Source: Phycisphaerae bacterium (lineage in GTDB: Bacteria > Chloroflexota > Anaerolineae > 4572-78 > J111). From it: 64,000 bases of DNA. The notes under the pieces were generated by a model. It ran no database searches and was not told where the DNA came from. It saw only the letters and a list, made by a program, of their open reading frames with translations. Both the position numbers and the translations under genes were made by a program. This document shows, in pieces, positions 8,276-18,400 of the stretch (position 1 is its first letter; each line of letters begins with the position of its first letter). The stretch lies in assembly GCA_028285035.1 (NCBI GenBank), contig JANQQF010000109.1, forward strand, positions 1-64,000. The letters run 5' to 3'.

Positions 8276-8908
8276 TCAAGTCAAAATTTGCTCAATCTGT
8301 TGACAGATTTGTTTATTGACTTGTTCGATGGAGCCAGATGCATCAATAATATGCCATCGTTTAGGCTCGGCGGCTATAAGCTCCTGGTAGCCAGCCTCAA
8401 CTCGTTTGTGAAAATCTAGGGTTAATTGATCCAGGCGATTCCATTCACCGGTACCGGCTTTGTTGGCTGTCATTCGACGCTGTAGCCCCTGTTCAACATC
8501 CAACGCCAAATAAATTGTCAGATCCGGCTTTAGCTCTTGGGTAGCAAAGTTCGTAATGTAACGCAGGGCCTCGAAATCCATTTGGCGGCCGTAGCCTTGA
8601 TACGCATAAAAACTGTCAATGTATCGATCACACAGAACAATTCCGTCGGCTGCAAGATGGGGGAGAATGAGTTGCTGGACCAATTGAGCACGGCTGGCAG
8701 AGTATAGTAAGATTTCGGCTTGGGTTGACATCTCAGTATTTTTGGCATCGAGTAACACTTGCCGAATCTTTGTGCCGATATCTGTTCCTCCCGGCTCACG
8801 GGTACACAGGACATCATAATTAAGCTGGCGCAGGTAATCTGCTGCCAGCTTAATTTGGGTGCTTTTTCCTGACCCATCAGGTCCTTCAAATGTTACAAAG
8901 AGACTCAA
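8276..8908 (-). CDS. tmk: Thymidylate kinase
   Basis: The 210-residue enzyme converts dTMP to dTDP. Diagnostic features are the P-loop EGPDGSGKST (8-17), TREPGGTDIG in the dTMP site, the DR-Y motif CDRYIDSFYAYQG, and a lid segment with RRMTANKAG. Length and order are normal. The start ATG overlaps the stop of the upstream R3H ATPase gene by four bases (ATGA), indicating translational coupling. Confidence 0.95.
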   Translation of the reverse strand: MSLFVTFEGPDGSGKSTQIKLAADYLRQLNYDVLCTREPGGTDIGTKIRQVLLDAKNTEMSTQAEILLYSASRAQLVQQLILPHLAADGIVLCDRYIDSFYAYQGYGRQMDFEALRYITNFATQELKPDLTIYLALDVEQGLQRRMTANKAGTGEWNRLDQLTLDFHKRVEAGYQELIAAEPKRWHIIDASGSIEQVNKQICQQIEQILT

Positions 8909-10539
8909 GATTTACTCCTAGGGGAGTCGCGATAAATACGAACTCGACGATGAGGCTCTTTACCGGAACTTAACGAAATGAGATGTGCTTCTCGCGCCAT
9001 TTCGTGCTGTTCTCGCCGAATGTTCGAATTTTGGGGCGTGAGTTGGATGCTTCTTGCACCAGCTAACACCTTGTTAATCGCTTCTTGCGTTTCACGCTTG
9101 GCGATGGCTAAATAGTCGGTGTCTGCTGGGCTAAGTTGAAAAATATCAGCTAAACAAGACTCCATCTGGACGACAGTATTTGATCGCAAGACATAAACTG
9201 GTTTACCCATTCGCTCGGCGGTGGCAATCGGCTGTGGATGTTTTCGATAGTAACTCTTAAGCGTCATCAATACGTCCGCTTCTGTTAAATCGTCCACAAT
9301 CATGATTGGTAGTCGCAATGTTTTGGCGGCTTGGCGTAAACGGTTTTGGCCAACCCCATAGGTAAAGATTTTCTTTGTGGCAACAGATTTGGTCGGTTGT
9401 TCAAACCCACCACCCTGTAAGGCCATTTTGCCTCGGAAATCACCATAGTCTCCATTCTTATTCCCTTTGATATCAACTGATTTAGGGGTAGAGGTATGAG
9501 CACTTGGCGTTTCGATTTGTATCTCCCCAGCCTCATTTTTGAAACGAATCTCTGGCGGAACTGGTCGTTGCCGTAATAACATATCAACCGCTTGGGTGAC
9601 ATCGTGATGAACCGAAAATGTTTGCCGATCCTGGATCTCAACCAAAACATCAAACGTCGGGGGGGCGCGTCGTTCCAACACCGTTTTTTGGGTGCCCCGT
9701 CGTCGTGCTTCTTCATCAGAAAGCGTGACGCTATCAATACCCCCTACTAAGTCTGATAGGGTAGGGTTAATCAATAAGTTTTCCAGCGTTACCCCGTGAG
9801 CTGTGCCAACAAGCTGTACCCCACGTTCAGCAATCGTTCGTGCGGCTTCAGCTTCAAGTTGGCGTCCAATTTCATCAATAATGATGACTTGAGGCATATG
9901 ATTTTCAACGGCCTCAATCATCACTTCGTGCTGCTGGCTGGGGTCGGCTACTTGCATGCGTCGAGCCCGACCAATCGCCGGATGAGGAATATCTCCATCG
10001 CCTGCAATTTCATTAGAGGTGTCAACAATAACAACTCGTTTGGTTTCAGCCAAGATACGAGCCGCCTCCCGTAGGAGCGTTGTTTTACCCACGCCTGGAC
10101 GACCTAATAAAAGTAAACTTTTCCCGGACTCGAGGATATCACTGACGATATCAACTGTCCCAAAGACGGCTCGACCCACGCGACAGGTGAGGCCAATAAC
10201 CTTGCCTTGGCGATTACGGATGCCAGAGATACGGTGGAGTGTCCTCTCAATTCCAGAGCGATTGTCTCCCATAAATGGGCTGATTCGATCAATCACATAA
10301 TCGATATCATCTTGAGCAATTTCTTGTGTGCTCAAGATCATTTCTTGGTCAGTAAACCGCGCCTCGGGTTGGCGTCCCAAGTCCATAACGATTTCGATGA
10401 GTTTTTCTTTACCATCTAGATTTGTAAGTATATTTTGGATTTTTGGTGGTAAGACACTGAGCAATGCAGGTAGATCATTATTTAAGTTAGCCTCTTCAGT
10501 TGTTTTATTAATAATATTTTGACTCAATTGTTCAGTCAT
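8905..10539 (-). CDS. P-loop ATPase with R3H nucleic-acid-binding domain
   Basis: The 544-residue protein resembles the SpoIIIAA/Ycf45 family of AAA+-type ATPases that carry a C-terminal R3H domain. The Walker A GRPGVGKTT is at about 146-154 and the Walker B VIIIDEIG near 219. GTAHGVTLENLLINP follows as a sensor region, and the R3H-type RREQHEMAREAH is near 509. A central stretch of about 80 residues looks poorly conserved and linker-like. R3H domains bind single-stranded nucleic acid; the cellular role of this family is not established. Its end overlaps tmk by four bases, so it is in an operon with tmk and gmk. Confidence 0.85.
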   Translation of the reverse strand: MTEQLSQNIINKTTEEANLNNDLPALLSVLPPKIQNILTNLDGKEKLIEIVMDLGRQPEARFTDQEMILSTQEIAQDDIDYVIDRISPFMGDNRSGIERTLHRISGIRNRQGKVIGLTCRVGRAVFGTVDIVSDILESGKSLLLLGRPGVGKTTLLREAARILAETKRVVIVDTSNEIAGDGDIPHPAIGRARRMQVADPSQQHEVMIEAVENHMPQVIIIDEIGRQLEAEAARTIAERGVQLVGTAHGVTLENLLINPTLSDLVGGIDSVTLSDEEARRRGTQKTVLERRAPPTFDVLVEIQDRQTFSVHHDVTQAVDMLLRQRPVPPEIRFKNEAGEIQIETPSAHTSTPKSVDIKGNKNGDYGDFRGKMALQGGGFEQPTKSVATKKIFTYGVGQNRLRQAAKTLRLPIMIVDDLTEADVLMTLKSYYRKHPQPIATAERMGKPVYVLRSNTVVQMESCLADIFQLSPADTDYLAIAKRETQEAINKVLAGARSIQLTPQNSNIRREQHEMAREAHLISLSSGKEPHRRVRIYRDSPRSKS

Positions 10540-10599
10540 TCTTTTTTCTTCCTCAAAACAGGCTAATGAAGGTTTATAAGCAATTTAAAGTTGAATAGA

Positions 10600-11622
10600 T
10601 TAATTGTTTAATATTGACTCAGGCGATAATACCTCCCTGTGAGAGATAACTGTTGTGGCCCCTTCTGGTGGCACCTTTTCCAAACTAGGTATGAGTAGTG
10701 ACTGAGGTTTGCGTACCCTGACTGTCATGGATTTGGCCAAAAGGGTTTGACTGGTATATGGGGCAAATCCTAAATCAGTAAGTACATTTGTCCAGCCCAT
10801 CTCATACTGTTTGACAACAAAGTAGACAGGTAAGTTCGTGTAACGGACAATCTCAAGCGCCGCTTGTGCCAATAAAGAGGCCTCATCCGTTGCATCGGGG
10901 TGAAGCATGCTTCTAATCCAGCAACCTTTTTGGCCAATTCGAATAGATAGTGCTCCAATCAGATCGCCTTTTTCTTCCCATATGTAGCCGTAACGCCGGC
11001 CAGACTCACCCCAACGCCGACGTGGTAAGGCCCATTGACCTTGAGCCAAACCTTCCGCATTTTGTACGACACGTGGCGTGCAAGTACTGTACAAATTTTG
11101 TAGGCCCCAACCATCACTTAACTTTTGCGGCCGTAACTCTAGACGGGACTCAGTCTGGGATGAAGGATAACTTGGTGACAAAGCGTAGATGTCTTCTTCA
11201 CCATAGGCAGTAAAACCAACATTTCGAAAAAGTTGTACTGCTTCACTGTCTATGGGGAGGCGAGCATACAATCGCAGATTTCCTCGCTCAGCGGCTTGGA
11301 TACATAAATGCGTTAATAATCGTTGCCAGATTACATGGCTCCCATTACCAGTATCTAAACTAGGCGAGATAAAGACAACATCACGCTCTGGGCGGCCTGG
11401 ACGTGTTCGCATTTGGGCCAAGCCTGAGTGATGACCACTTTCATCATGATATTTTAGGATAAAGGTTGAGGGTCCTTCACTAGAGGAGAAAATGCTATCA
11501 ATAAGAACCGATCGCAGGGGGGAGCGAGGATGTGTTAGCTGCTCCTCAACATCCAACGGCATACCCACCTTTTGTAGTTGCGCGACGAAACCAACATCTC
11601 GCAGTTGGAAGGGTCTAATCAA
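10600..11622 (-). CDS. GNAT-like N-acetyltransferase
   Basis: The 340-residue product begins IRPFQLRDV, the usual opening strand of GNAT acetyltransferases, and contains RNVGFTAYGEEDIYAL near residue 125, matching the C-terminal GNAT motif. A second similar half follows (LELRPQKLSDGWGL...LTDLGFAPYTSQTLLAK), suggesting a tandem GNAT arrangement with a decayed second site. The frame opens with TTG at 11622 with no clear ribosome binding site, so the start is uncertain. Substrate is unknown. It lies 60 bases upstream of the R3H ATPase gene and may head that operon. Confidence 0.65.
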   Translation of the reverse strand: MIRPFQLRDVGFVAQLQKVGMPLDVEEQLTHPRSPLRSVLIDSIFSSSEGPSTFILKYHDESGHHSGLAQMRTRPGRPERDVVFISPSLDTGNGSHVIWQRLLTHLCIQAAERGNLRLYARLPIDSEAVQLFRNVGFTAYGEEDIYALSPSYPSSQTESRLELRPQKLSDGWGLQNLYSTCTPRVVQNAEGLAQGQWALPRRRWGESGRRYGYIWEEKGDLIGALSIRIGQKGCWIRSMLHPDATDEASLLAQAALEIVRYTNLPVYFVVKQYEMGWTNVLTDLGFAPYTSQTLLAKSMTVRVRKPQSLLIPSLEKVPPEGATTVISHREVLSPESILNN

Positions 11623-12022
11623 TGGTCGATTCTCAATGCAATGCCTGTCTCTATCTGGATAAATGAGTTGTTAATAAAGTTAGAAGAATTACATGATTTA
11701 CTATCTCACACACCAGAAACAAGCATTTAAATCAGCAGTTTTGGAGTTGTCAAAGACCAACTGCTGAAGTTAATAATTACTAGCTGTAATTGTACACAGG
11801 AAGGAGGGCGTTGGCAAGTAAAACCTGATAAGCGGCTATAACGATTTGGTTATCTTGTGTGTATGATAGAATCGAGGTAAAATTTTACATAATGTTTACA
11901 ATTAGTGTGTTCTACACCATATCTCGATGCATCTAATACCTCCAAATTTAACAATTCTGCACCAATTCCATTTATGTATGGTATACTAGAACAACTTTTT
12001 TGAGTTGAGAGGAAGGCCAATC
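11623..12022 (+). promoter_or_regulatory. Divergent intergenic region with an extended -10 promoter
   Basis: This 400-base gap separates the leftward acetyltransferase from the rightward glycoside hydrolase. It holds an extended -10 element, TGGTATACT (11979-11987), without a good -35, well placed for the hydrolase. An inverted repeat CAGCAGTT (11733-11740) / AACTGCTG (11759-11766) has an 18-base loop and no T tract. GAGGAAGG just before 12023 is the ribosome binding site. I see no gene. Confidence 0.45.
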
Positions 12023-14185
12023 ATGGCGTTAGCCACTATTGCCCCAGATAAACGACATCTAACAACCCCTCAGGGTAATCCATTCTTTATTCTTGGTGTA
12101 AACTATGCCGGATACTTTGATCGCGCTTGGCAAATGTGGGAAGATGACTTATATGACCCGGAATTGATCACGCGTGATTTTCGTAAAGCGCAAAATAGTG
12201 GATTTAATTCTGTTCGGCTTTTCGCTCATCGAGCCTTGATTAATGACTTACGAGATGATAAATATACAAAGCTTGATGAGGTCTTGGCACTGGCTCAAGA
12301 TCATCAACTAAGCGTATTATTCACATTCAATGATATTCATTCCCTTTACTTGGAGCAGGTAGCAGAGCTAGACGCCAAGATTGTAGAACGATATCGAGAT
12401 GAAGAAACAATTTTGGGCTATGATCTTGAAAACGAGCCAGTTTTTTATTCATTAGCTGCTGCCGTTTACCCAAATAGCCGGCCTGCCCCTATTCAAACCA
12501 GCCAACTTGTTGATCAGTATGGTGAACGAGTCAGTCGCTCTGAAGCGATTGATATGCAGCAGAATAGAAAAATCCCCTCACATTTGAGTCAGGATGTTGG
12601 TTACTATTATATCAATGCCTTACATTTATTTTTGGAATATAATTCGGCGATCAATGAGTATGTCCAGGCTGGCAAAGGTAATATCGTTGATTTTATGCTT
12701 TCGGCTGAGGCCGAGTCTTGGTATCCTTTGATTACGGTATTGGATGGTACAGTCGATGCTTGGCTAAAGACTAGAATGGAGCCTATTCAAGCTACAAATA
12801 ATAATCATCTCTTAACAGTGGGTTGGAATTGGCTGCAATTTGCCGTTTTACCAGCTAATCGACAGCTTGATTTTCAATCCTACCATAATTATGCTTCAAA
12901 TACGTTAGCTGGCTTTAACGCGAACACACTGGATTTAGTTTCTTTGCAGCAGGCTTTTCCCCAACATCCAATTACATTTGGTGAGTTTGGTTGGAGTAAT
13001 CAGTCGAGCCGAACTCCTGAAACGAGTCAGGCTGTCTCTCAAGAGTTGACGATGTTGTATGAGGCAGCTACATATGCGTATATGCGAGCAAATAAGTTTG
13101 GCGGTGGCTACAAATGGCAATTGAATGATCTGGTTTCACAAAATAATCCCTATGAGGCAAGTTTTGGAGTATTTGGGATAGGAGATGAGGCCAAATCGCT
13201 TATTCAGCTTACAGAAAAATTTAGTGAAACTTGGCCAGACGTTGATACAGGGGCGCAATTTACCCTCCTACGAGAAGTTAGTGCTGGATTTTCTTATCGA
13301 TTAGATTTCCCTCAACAGGTAACTGTAGGTGGTAATACATATCAAGATCAAACTTTGAGTTGGCAAGGCCAGGGAATTTCACATTGTTTTATCAACATAG
13401 ACTCTCAAGAGTTACGTATCGAAGCTCAAGGCTCTGGAATTCTTTCAATTGACCCTTGGGTGTTAATTCCAAATTGGGACCGTGCGCGTAAATCTGTGAT
13501 CTATCGGGCATTTAGTAATGAGCAGCGTACTCAACAACAGGAGTTTGAGGCAGGTGAAACCGTTACCCTTGATCTGGTCTTAGGCGGGCAATACATCATT
13601 GCCATGGGTGGGGAAACCACTGTGACGCCTCCTGAGGGCGGTACCGAAATTGACCCTGGACCTGGTGAGCATGTGGTGTTACTGGGCGATTTTGAAGATT
13701 ATATGGATACTACGATCAAATATATTCGACGATTTGCCCCAGATTTTACCTTTGCGACAGATCAAGTGGCTGGTCGCTGGTCATACGTGAGCGTGGTTGC
13801 GCCTCAATCTCTGATCCCTGACGAAACATTAGATAATATTCGAAGTCTCGGTGCGATTTTGGTCGAGCGAGTGATTGGTGATACTCCTGAAGCAACTAAG
13901 GTCTTACTTGATGATATGGCCGAACGTGGCCAGCGTTTTTTATCTGCCACCTCCCCTATTCCGCCACAGGAAGAACCTCCTGAAGATCCAGAGGAATCAA
14001 CATCGGAACCAGAAGTTGAAGCCTATGTTGTTGAACCTGGCGACACATTGAGCAAAATTGCCCAAAAAGTGTACGGTGAGGCCCGCCTCTGGACACTCAT
14101 TTATGAAGCAAATCGCGATAAATTGTCTAGCCCCAGTCTCATCCGAGTTGGAATGGAGCTAACAATTCCAACTCGTCAAGCTTAA
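12023..14185 (+). CDS. Clan GH-A (GH5-like) glycoside hydrolase with C-terminal LysM
   Basis: The 720-residue protein has a TIM-barrel glycosidase domain at about residues 1-400. The acid/base is in YDLENEP (Glu138) and the candidate nucleophile in TFGEFGWS (Glu321), the layout of clan GH-A families such as GH5. A beta-rich stretch follows, then a Pro/Glu-rich linker (about 635-660) and a C-terminal LysM domain (VVEPGDTLSKIAQKVYG...IRVGMELTIP), which binds peptidoglycan or chitin-type glycans. The ATG at 12023 is preferred to an in-frame TTG six codons upstream because GAGGAAGG lies between them. No signal peptide is visible, which is odd for a LysM glycosidase. Exact substrate is unknown. 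Confidence 0.75.
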   Translation: MALATIAPDKRHLTTPQGNPFFILGVNYAGYFDRAWQMWEDDLYDPELITRDFRKAQNSGFNSVRLFAHRALINDLRDDKYTKLDEVLALAQDHQLSVLFTFNDIHSLYLEQVAELDAKIVERYRDEETILGYDLENEPVFYSLAAAVYPNSRPAPIQTSQLVDQYGERVSRSEAIDMQQNRKIPSHLSQDVGYYYINALHLFLEYNSAINEYVQAGKGNIVDFMLSAEAESWYPLITVLDGTVDAWLKTRMEPIQATNNNHLLTVGWNWLQFAVLPANRQLDFQSYHNYASNTLAGFNANTLDLVSLQQAFPQHPITFGEFGWSNQSSRTPETSQAVSQELTMLYEAATYAYMRANKFGGGYKWQLNDLVSQNNPYEASFGVFGIGDEAKSLIQLTEKFSETWPDVDTGAQFTLLREVSAGFSYRLDFPQQVTVGGNTYQDQTLSWQGQGISHCFINIDSQELRIEAQGSGILSIDPWVLIPNWDRARKSVIYRAFSNEQRTQQQEFEAGETVTLDLVLGGQYIIAMGGETTVTPPEGGTEIDPGPGEHVVLLGDFEDYMDTTIKYIRRFAPDFTFATDQVAGRWSYVSVVAPQSLIPDETLDNIRSLGAILVERVIGDTPEATKVLLDDMAERGQRFLSATSPIPPQEEPPEDPEESTSEPEVEAYVVEPGDTLSKIAQKVYGEARLWTLIYEANRDKLSSPSLIRVGMELTIPTRQA

Positions 14186-14221
14186 ATTGTGACTTTGTAA
14201 AATTGTATAATTGTATTATCG

Positions 14222-14250
14222 GGGCGACGTTATAGTCGCCCTTAAATTTT
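14222..14250 (+). terminator. Intrinsic terminator after the glycoside hydrolase
   Basis: GGGCGAC (14222-14228) and GTCGCCC (14235-14241) form a perfect seven-base stem with a six-base loop, followed by TTAAATTTT. Confidence 0.75.
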
Positions 14251-14352
14251 GAAAAAAGCCGATTTCAGGATAGACTCACTGCTTAACTTGTACACCTAAT
14301 AACCACTAGAAACTAGCCACTAAATTCTATTTCTGAGGGAGATGAGTAAGTT

Positions 14353-15591
14353 ATGAGTGACAATGTATTTGATGTTCTCAAGGAACGGGGCTTTGTTGCC
14401 CAAGTTACCGATGAAGAAGCTCTGCGAGAGAAGCTAGGAAAAGAACAGGTCACGTTTTATATTGGCTACGACTCAACCGCAGATAGCCTACACGCTGGTA
14501 GCCTTGTGACTATTATGGCGATGATGCACCTCCAACGCGCTGGGCATCGCCCGATTGGCCTCGTTGGTGGTGGCACAACAATGGTCGGTGACCCCAGTGG
14601 TAAAACCGAGATGCGCCAGATGCTCGATGAGGCGACAATTCGTAGCTTAGGGGCAAAAATACATAACCAACTCAATCAATATCTGCATTTTGATGAAGAT
14701 CAAGCGATTGCTGAAAATAACGCAGATTGGTTGTTAGAACTAAATTATGTCAAATTTCTCCGCGAAATTGGCCGACATTTTAGTGTTAATCGGATGTTGA
14801 GTGCTGAAGCCTACAAACAACGACTAGAACGTGGGCTAAGTTTTATTGAGTTCAATTATCAACTCCTCCAAGCGTATGATTATTTGGAACTGTACCGCCG
14901 CCACAACTGTACCTTGCAAATGGGTGGCGATGATCAATGGGGTAATATTTTGGCCGGGGTTGATTTAGTGCGGCGGATGGAAGGGGTAACGGTCCACGCG
15001 ATGACCTACCCCTTGCTAACAACTGCTAGTGGGGCAAAAATGGGCAAAACTGCGGCGGGTGCGGTGTGGCTTGATGCTGAGAAACTAAGCCCCTATGACT
15101 ACTATCAGTACTGGATTAATTGTGACGATCGTGATGTTAAAAAATTACTCAAGACCTTTACCTTCCTGCCTATTGATGAAGTCAATCGATTAGGTGCTTT
15201 AGAAGGGGCTGAAATTCGGGAAGCAAAAAAGATCTTGGCCTATGAAGCGACAAAAATTACCCACGGTGAGGCAGAGGCACAGGCTGCTGCTGATACTACC
15301 AAAGCGGCTTTTGCCGAAGGTTCGCAAGGTGATTTCAGTGGTATGCCAACGACAGCCATTGCCAAAAATCGACTGGAGAGAGGTATTGGTGTCTTAGAAA
15401 TCTTTGCCGAAGTCGGTTTGAGTAAATCGCGTGGTGAGGCACGTCGTTTGGTTCAACAAGGCGGGGTGTATGTCAATGACGAGCGTGTCACTGAAGTTGA
15501 TGCCAGCATAACAGCTACTGATGTTACCGCTGAAGGTATCTTGTTACGAGCAGGGAAAAAGAAGTATCATCGTTTGTTAATTGAGGAGTAA
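14353..15591 (+). CDS. tyrS: Tyrosyl-tRNA synthetase
   Basis: The 412-residue class I synthetase charges tRNA-Tyr. It has the HIGH-equivalent SLHAGSL near residue 46, the tyrosine-binding segment QAYDYLELYRR...QMGGDDQWGNI, the KMSKS-equivalent KMGKTAAG near 230, and a C-terminal S4 RNA-binding domain at about 345-410 (SRGEARRLVQQGGVYVND). Length is normal. The ATG follows GAGGGAGATGAG. The roughly 100-base leader after the preceding terminator is too short for a T-box. Confidence 0.96.
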   Translation: MSDNVFDVLKERGFVAQVTDEEALREKLGKEQVTFYIGYDSTADSLHAGSLVTIMAMMHLQRAGHRPIGLVGGGTTMVGDPSGKTEMRQMLDEATIRSLGAKIHNQLNQYLHFDEDQAIAENNADWLLELNYVKFLREIGRHFSVNRMLSAEAYKQRLERGLSFIEFNYQLLQAYDYLELYRRHNCTLQMGGDDQWGNILAGVDLVRRMEGVTVHAMTYPLLTTASGAKMGKTAAGAVWLDAEKLSPYDYYQYWINCDDRDVKKLLKTFTFLPIDEVNRLGALEGAEIREAKKILAYEATKITHGEAEAQAAADTTKAAFAEGSQGDFSGMPTTAIAKNRLERGIGVLEIFAEVGLSKSRGEARRLVQQGGVYVNDERVTEVDASITATDVTAEGILLRAGKKKYHRLLIEE

Positions 15592-15620
15592 TTGATTGTA
15601 GATTGCTCAATTTTGTGGAA

Positions 15621-15663
15621 AAGAATGGTCACGGAGAAACTCTCAATGACCATTCTTTGTTTT
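15621..15663. terminator. Bidirectional terminator between tyrS and the kinase gene
   Basis: AAGAATGGTCA (15621-15631) and TGACCATTCTT (15647-15657) form an eleven-base perfect stem with a 15-base loop. Plus-strand tail is TGTTTT; on the minus strand the stem is followed by TTTT. It serves the convergent tyrS and kinase genes. Confidence 0.8.
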
Positions 15664-18367
15664 AACGCAATGTCCAATTTTGACCGCCGTCGCTACTTTG
15701 ATACAGACCATTTCCTGTGGCGACAAAGACTCTATTAGCGTTGGTGGGGTCAACGGCGATGGATCTGACATAGTAAGGTTGGCCTGTTTCAGGATTAAGG
15801 GGCAGGTCATTGCTGATAGGCCGCCAGCTTTCCCCACCATTTGTGCTTTTGAACACACCTTTGGCTAACCGATTCTCTTCAATGCCGGTGCCAGCATAGA
15901 CAATATTTGGGTTGCTAGGAGCATAAACAATCGCACTGTAGGGAGAGTCGGCCCCACCAAAAACTAACCCCCCGCTGACCGACTCAAAAGTGATGCCATT
16001 CTCACTCCGCATAATGGCCGCCTCAGAAGAATTGATCCCTATCAAGAAAACATTACGTTCTTCAGGATGGGCCGCCATGCTAAATGCCCCTTGACCAATA
16101 TTATCGGGCAGTTGTTCAAAGCTCTGAGCACCATTGTTCGATTTGTATAAAGATCCGGCCACACCGGCCACATAAACAATATTGTGATCAAATGGATCAA
16201 TCACAATTTCGTGAATTCGAGATACACCCAAACCTTGCCCATGTCTTGCTGCACTCCAAGTTTGGCCCCCATCAAGCGAGGCCACCAAATTCTCTCCAAC
16301 ACCAGCGTATAAAATATCAGGATCAGTCAGATCAACAGTAACCAAATCTACCGTTTTGTTACCCAACAGCCCATTTGTATTGGCGTCCCAGGTATTTCCC
16401 CCATCTTCTGATTTCAGTACGGCATTCCAGGTTGAAGCATATAGACGGGTTGGATCCGTTGGATCGATGATAAAATCAGCTACACCGCTGGCATCGACTG
16501 GTAGTTTAGCCCAAGGTCCCTGTCCCCCATTGCCACTTTTGTATATGCCATCCCGCTTTACCAAGGCATAAACTTCTTGAGAATTGTTCGGATTGATTGT
16601 TACATTTGTAACTTCCCGTGTCCCAATTCTGGCAACAGTTTCCTCTGCATCAATAGGAATTACCGTAGGTCCTGTCGGTGTCGGGGTTTGTGTACGTGAT
16701 GATGTGCTGGGAGCTGAAGCTGCTCGCTGAGTTGGTGTTGAGCTGGCTGTTGGTGTCTTTGTAGGGCTACGTGTTGCTGTTGTTTCCACGACAATTGTTG
16801 TGTCTTGAGTGGCTGATCCTTCTGTAGCGGTTGGCACAGGTGTAGCTTTCTTTGTTGGAGTAACAAGCGTCACCTTTGGATCTGGTACGTTTTGACCGGA
16901 TGAGGATGACGCCTCTTCCCCATCGGTTGATGCGATGGATGTTTCCGATGTAGTAGTGTCAGTGTCAACGACACTCGTATTGGTCGGAGCTGGAGCATTG
17001 GTTGTTTCTGCTTCCACGATGGCCACTTCATTTGTTGCGCTACTGTTAGCAAAGAGCACAAAATACAATCCCCCGCCGACAACAAGCAATAATAAAATGA
17101 TAGCGGCCATAATGTATCGACTACGATTAGGTTGCTCATTTGTTTTAGATGGAGACGATGGCTTTGTTATTTGTGGCTCGTTTGCGATAGGCTCTGGAGC
17201 GGGCATCGCCAAGGGGGCAGTTGATCCAATTTTAACGGGCTTCGTTGTTGTTATGTGAAAGCGCGTAGATCCACAAACCAAGATATCACCTGGCTCAAAT
17301 GGAAACCAGCCTGAGGACAATCGGTGGTGATTCAAAAATGTGCCTTGCTCGCTTGAGTCATCCATTACGAGGCAGCGACCTTTTTCAGTCTTGATCTTGG
17401 CGTGAAATGGGGAGATACCCGCTACATCTATTCGAACATTTGCCTGAGGATGATTGCCGATCGTCAATTCGTCCAACCCAACTGGATAACCCACCCCTGT
17501 TGGATCAACCAGCCAAAAACTATTTTTTACGGTCGAACCCGCGATAGAGTTTGGTATTGCTAGTTGATTTTGCTCAGAAGTTGGTGCTGTATCAAGGGTG
17601 GGGATACTTTTTAGGATGTTTTCTAAGGTTTGCTGGAATATTCCAAAATTGGGGCGTTCACCAGGCTCGAAGCGCATCGTTTTGCTGATTAGCTCGATTA
17701 ATTGCGAATTCAAGGACTCATTTTCGGGAGAAAAATTACGAACTTGTGTACTAACTGGTGGCATTTGCCCTGTAACCAAGCTATACAAGGTAGCCCCTAA
17801 AGCATAGATGTCTGAGGAAGGTGTGGACCGTTGCCCATTAAGCTGCTCCGGAGCCAAAAAGGCTGCATATGGATCTAGTGGATCACTTGATTTCATGATG
17901 CCAAAATCGACAAGTACTGCTTTACCACTAGGGTGAGTTTTTATATTGAGCGGCTTAATATCTTGATGAACAACTGGTGGATTTTGTTGATGGAGGTAGC
18001 GTAGAGGCTCACAAATATCAAGAATGTATTGAATAGCTTGAGACTCAGGATAAGGGCGCTTCGTTTTTTGAATGGTGTCCCATAAACTTTCGGTGCCAAT
18101 AAAATCAGTGACTAAATACTGTTTATCTTTGTAACTAAAATGATGCATCACCCAAGGAAGTGATGGGTGACGTAGCTGAGTTAGGATGAGAGCCTCTTGT
18201 TGAAATTGCTTGATCGCCTCATCGGATTGAAGATTTTTTTCCTTCAATATGATAGGTGTATTGAATTGCCCATCAAAGGCACGATAGGTCGCCCCATCAT
18301 TTTTTTTCGTAATTAATTGGTCGATGCGATATCGACTCTCTAGGACTGTATCTTCAGAAAGTGTCAT
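15662..18367 (-). CDS. Membrane Ser/Thr kinase with FHA domain and extracellular BNR repeats
   Basis: This 901-residue protein combines three modules. An Hanks-type kinase lies at about residues 12-265: Lys42, Glu59, HQDIKPLN 134-141 and DFG 154-156. Its glycine-rich loop is degenerate, with one of the usual glycines. An FHA domain follows at about 300-380 (SPFHAKI and TFLN present; the usual GR is GN). A single membrane segment is near 420-442. The outside part is a Thr/Ser/Pro-rich linker (about 445-580), then about six BNR/sortilin-like beta-propeller repeats with S.DGG..W motifs. The propeller could sense a surface ligand and the kinase phosphorylate FHA partners; the target is unknown. 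The TPR membrane gene lies 33 bases upstream in the same direction. Confidence 0.88.
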   Translation of the reverse strand: MTLSEDTVLESRYRIDQLITKKNDGATYRAFDGQFNTPIILKEKNLQSDEAIKQFQQEALILTQLRHPSLPWVMHHFSYKDKQYLVTDFIGTESLWDTIQKTKRPYPESQAIQYILDICEPLRYLHQQNPPVVHQDIKPLNIKTHPSGKAVLVDFGIMKSSDPLDPYAAFLAPEQLNGQRSTPSSDIYALGATLYSLVTGQMPPVSTQVRNFSPENESLNSQLIELISKTMRFEPGERPNFGIFQQTLENILKSIPTLDTAPTSEQNQLAIPNSIAGSTVKNSFWLVDPTGVGYPVGLDELTIGNHPQANVRIDVAGISPFHAKIKTEKGRCLVMDDSSEQGTFLNHHRLSSGWFPFEPGDILVCGSTRFHITTTKPVKIGSTAPLAMPAPEPIANEPQITKPSSPSKTNEQPNRSRYIMAAIILLLLVVGGGLYFVLFANSSATNEVAIVEAETTNAPAPTNTSVVDTDTTTSETSIASTDGEEASSSSGQNVPDPKVTLVTPTKKATPVPTATEGSATQDTTIVVETTATRSPTKTPTASSTPTQRAASAPSTSSRTQTPTPTGPTVIPIDAEETVARIGTREVTNVTINPNNSQEVYALVKRDGIYKSGNGGQGPWAKLPVDASGVADFIIDPTDPTRLYASTWNAVLKSEDGGNTWDANTNGLLGNKTVDLVTVDLTDPDILYAGVGENLVASLDGGQTWSAARHGQGLGVSRIHEIVIDPFDHNIVYVAGVAGSLYKSNNGAQSFEQLPDNIGQGAFSMAAHPEERNVFLIGINSSEAAIMRSENGITFESVSGGLVFGGADSPYSAIVYAPSNPNIVYAGTGIEENRLAKGVFKSTNGGESWRPISNDLPLNPETGQPYYVRSIAVDPTNANRVFVATGNGLYQSSDGGQNWTLR

Positions 18368-18400
18368 TATTCTCTCTGTAGCTCATAACTTATCGGTACC

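Noticed and set aside
9300..9737. 145-codon open frame in the R3H ATPase gene
   Set aside because: It is in another frame of the same strand, inside a conserved ATPase gene, with no family resemblance.
14251..14352. T-box leader before tyrS
   Set aside because: Only about 100 bases separate the previous terminator from the ATG; no T-box core sequence or specifier structure is seen.
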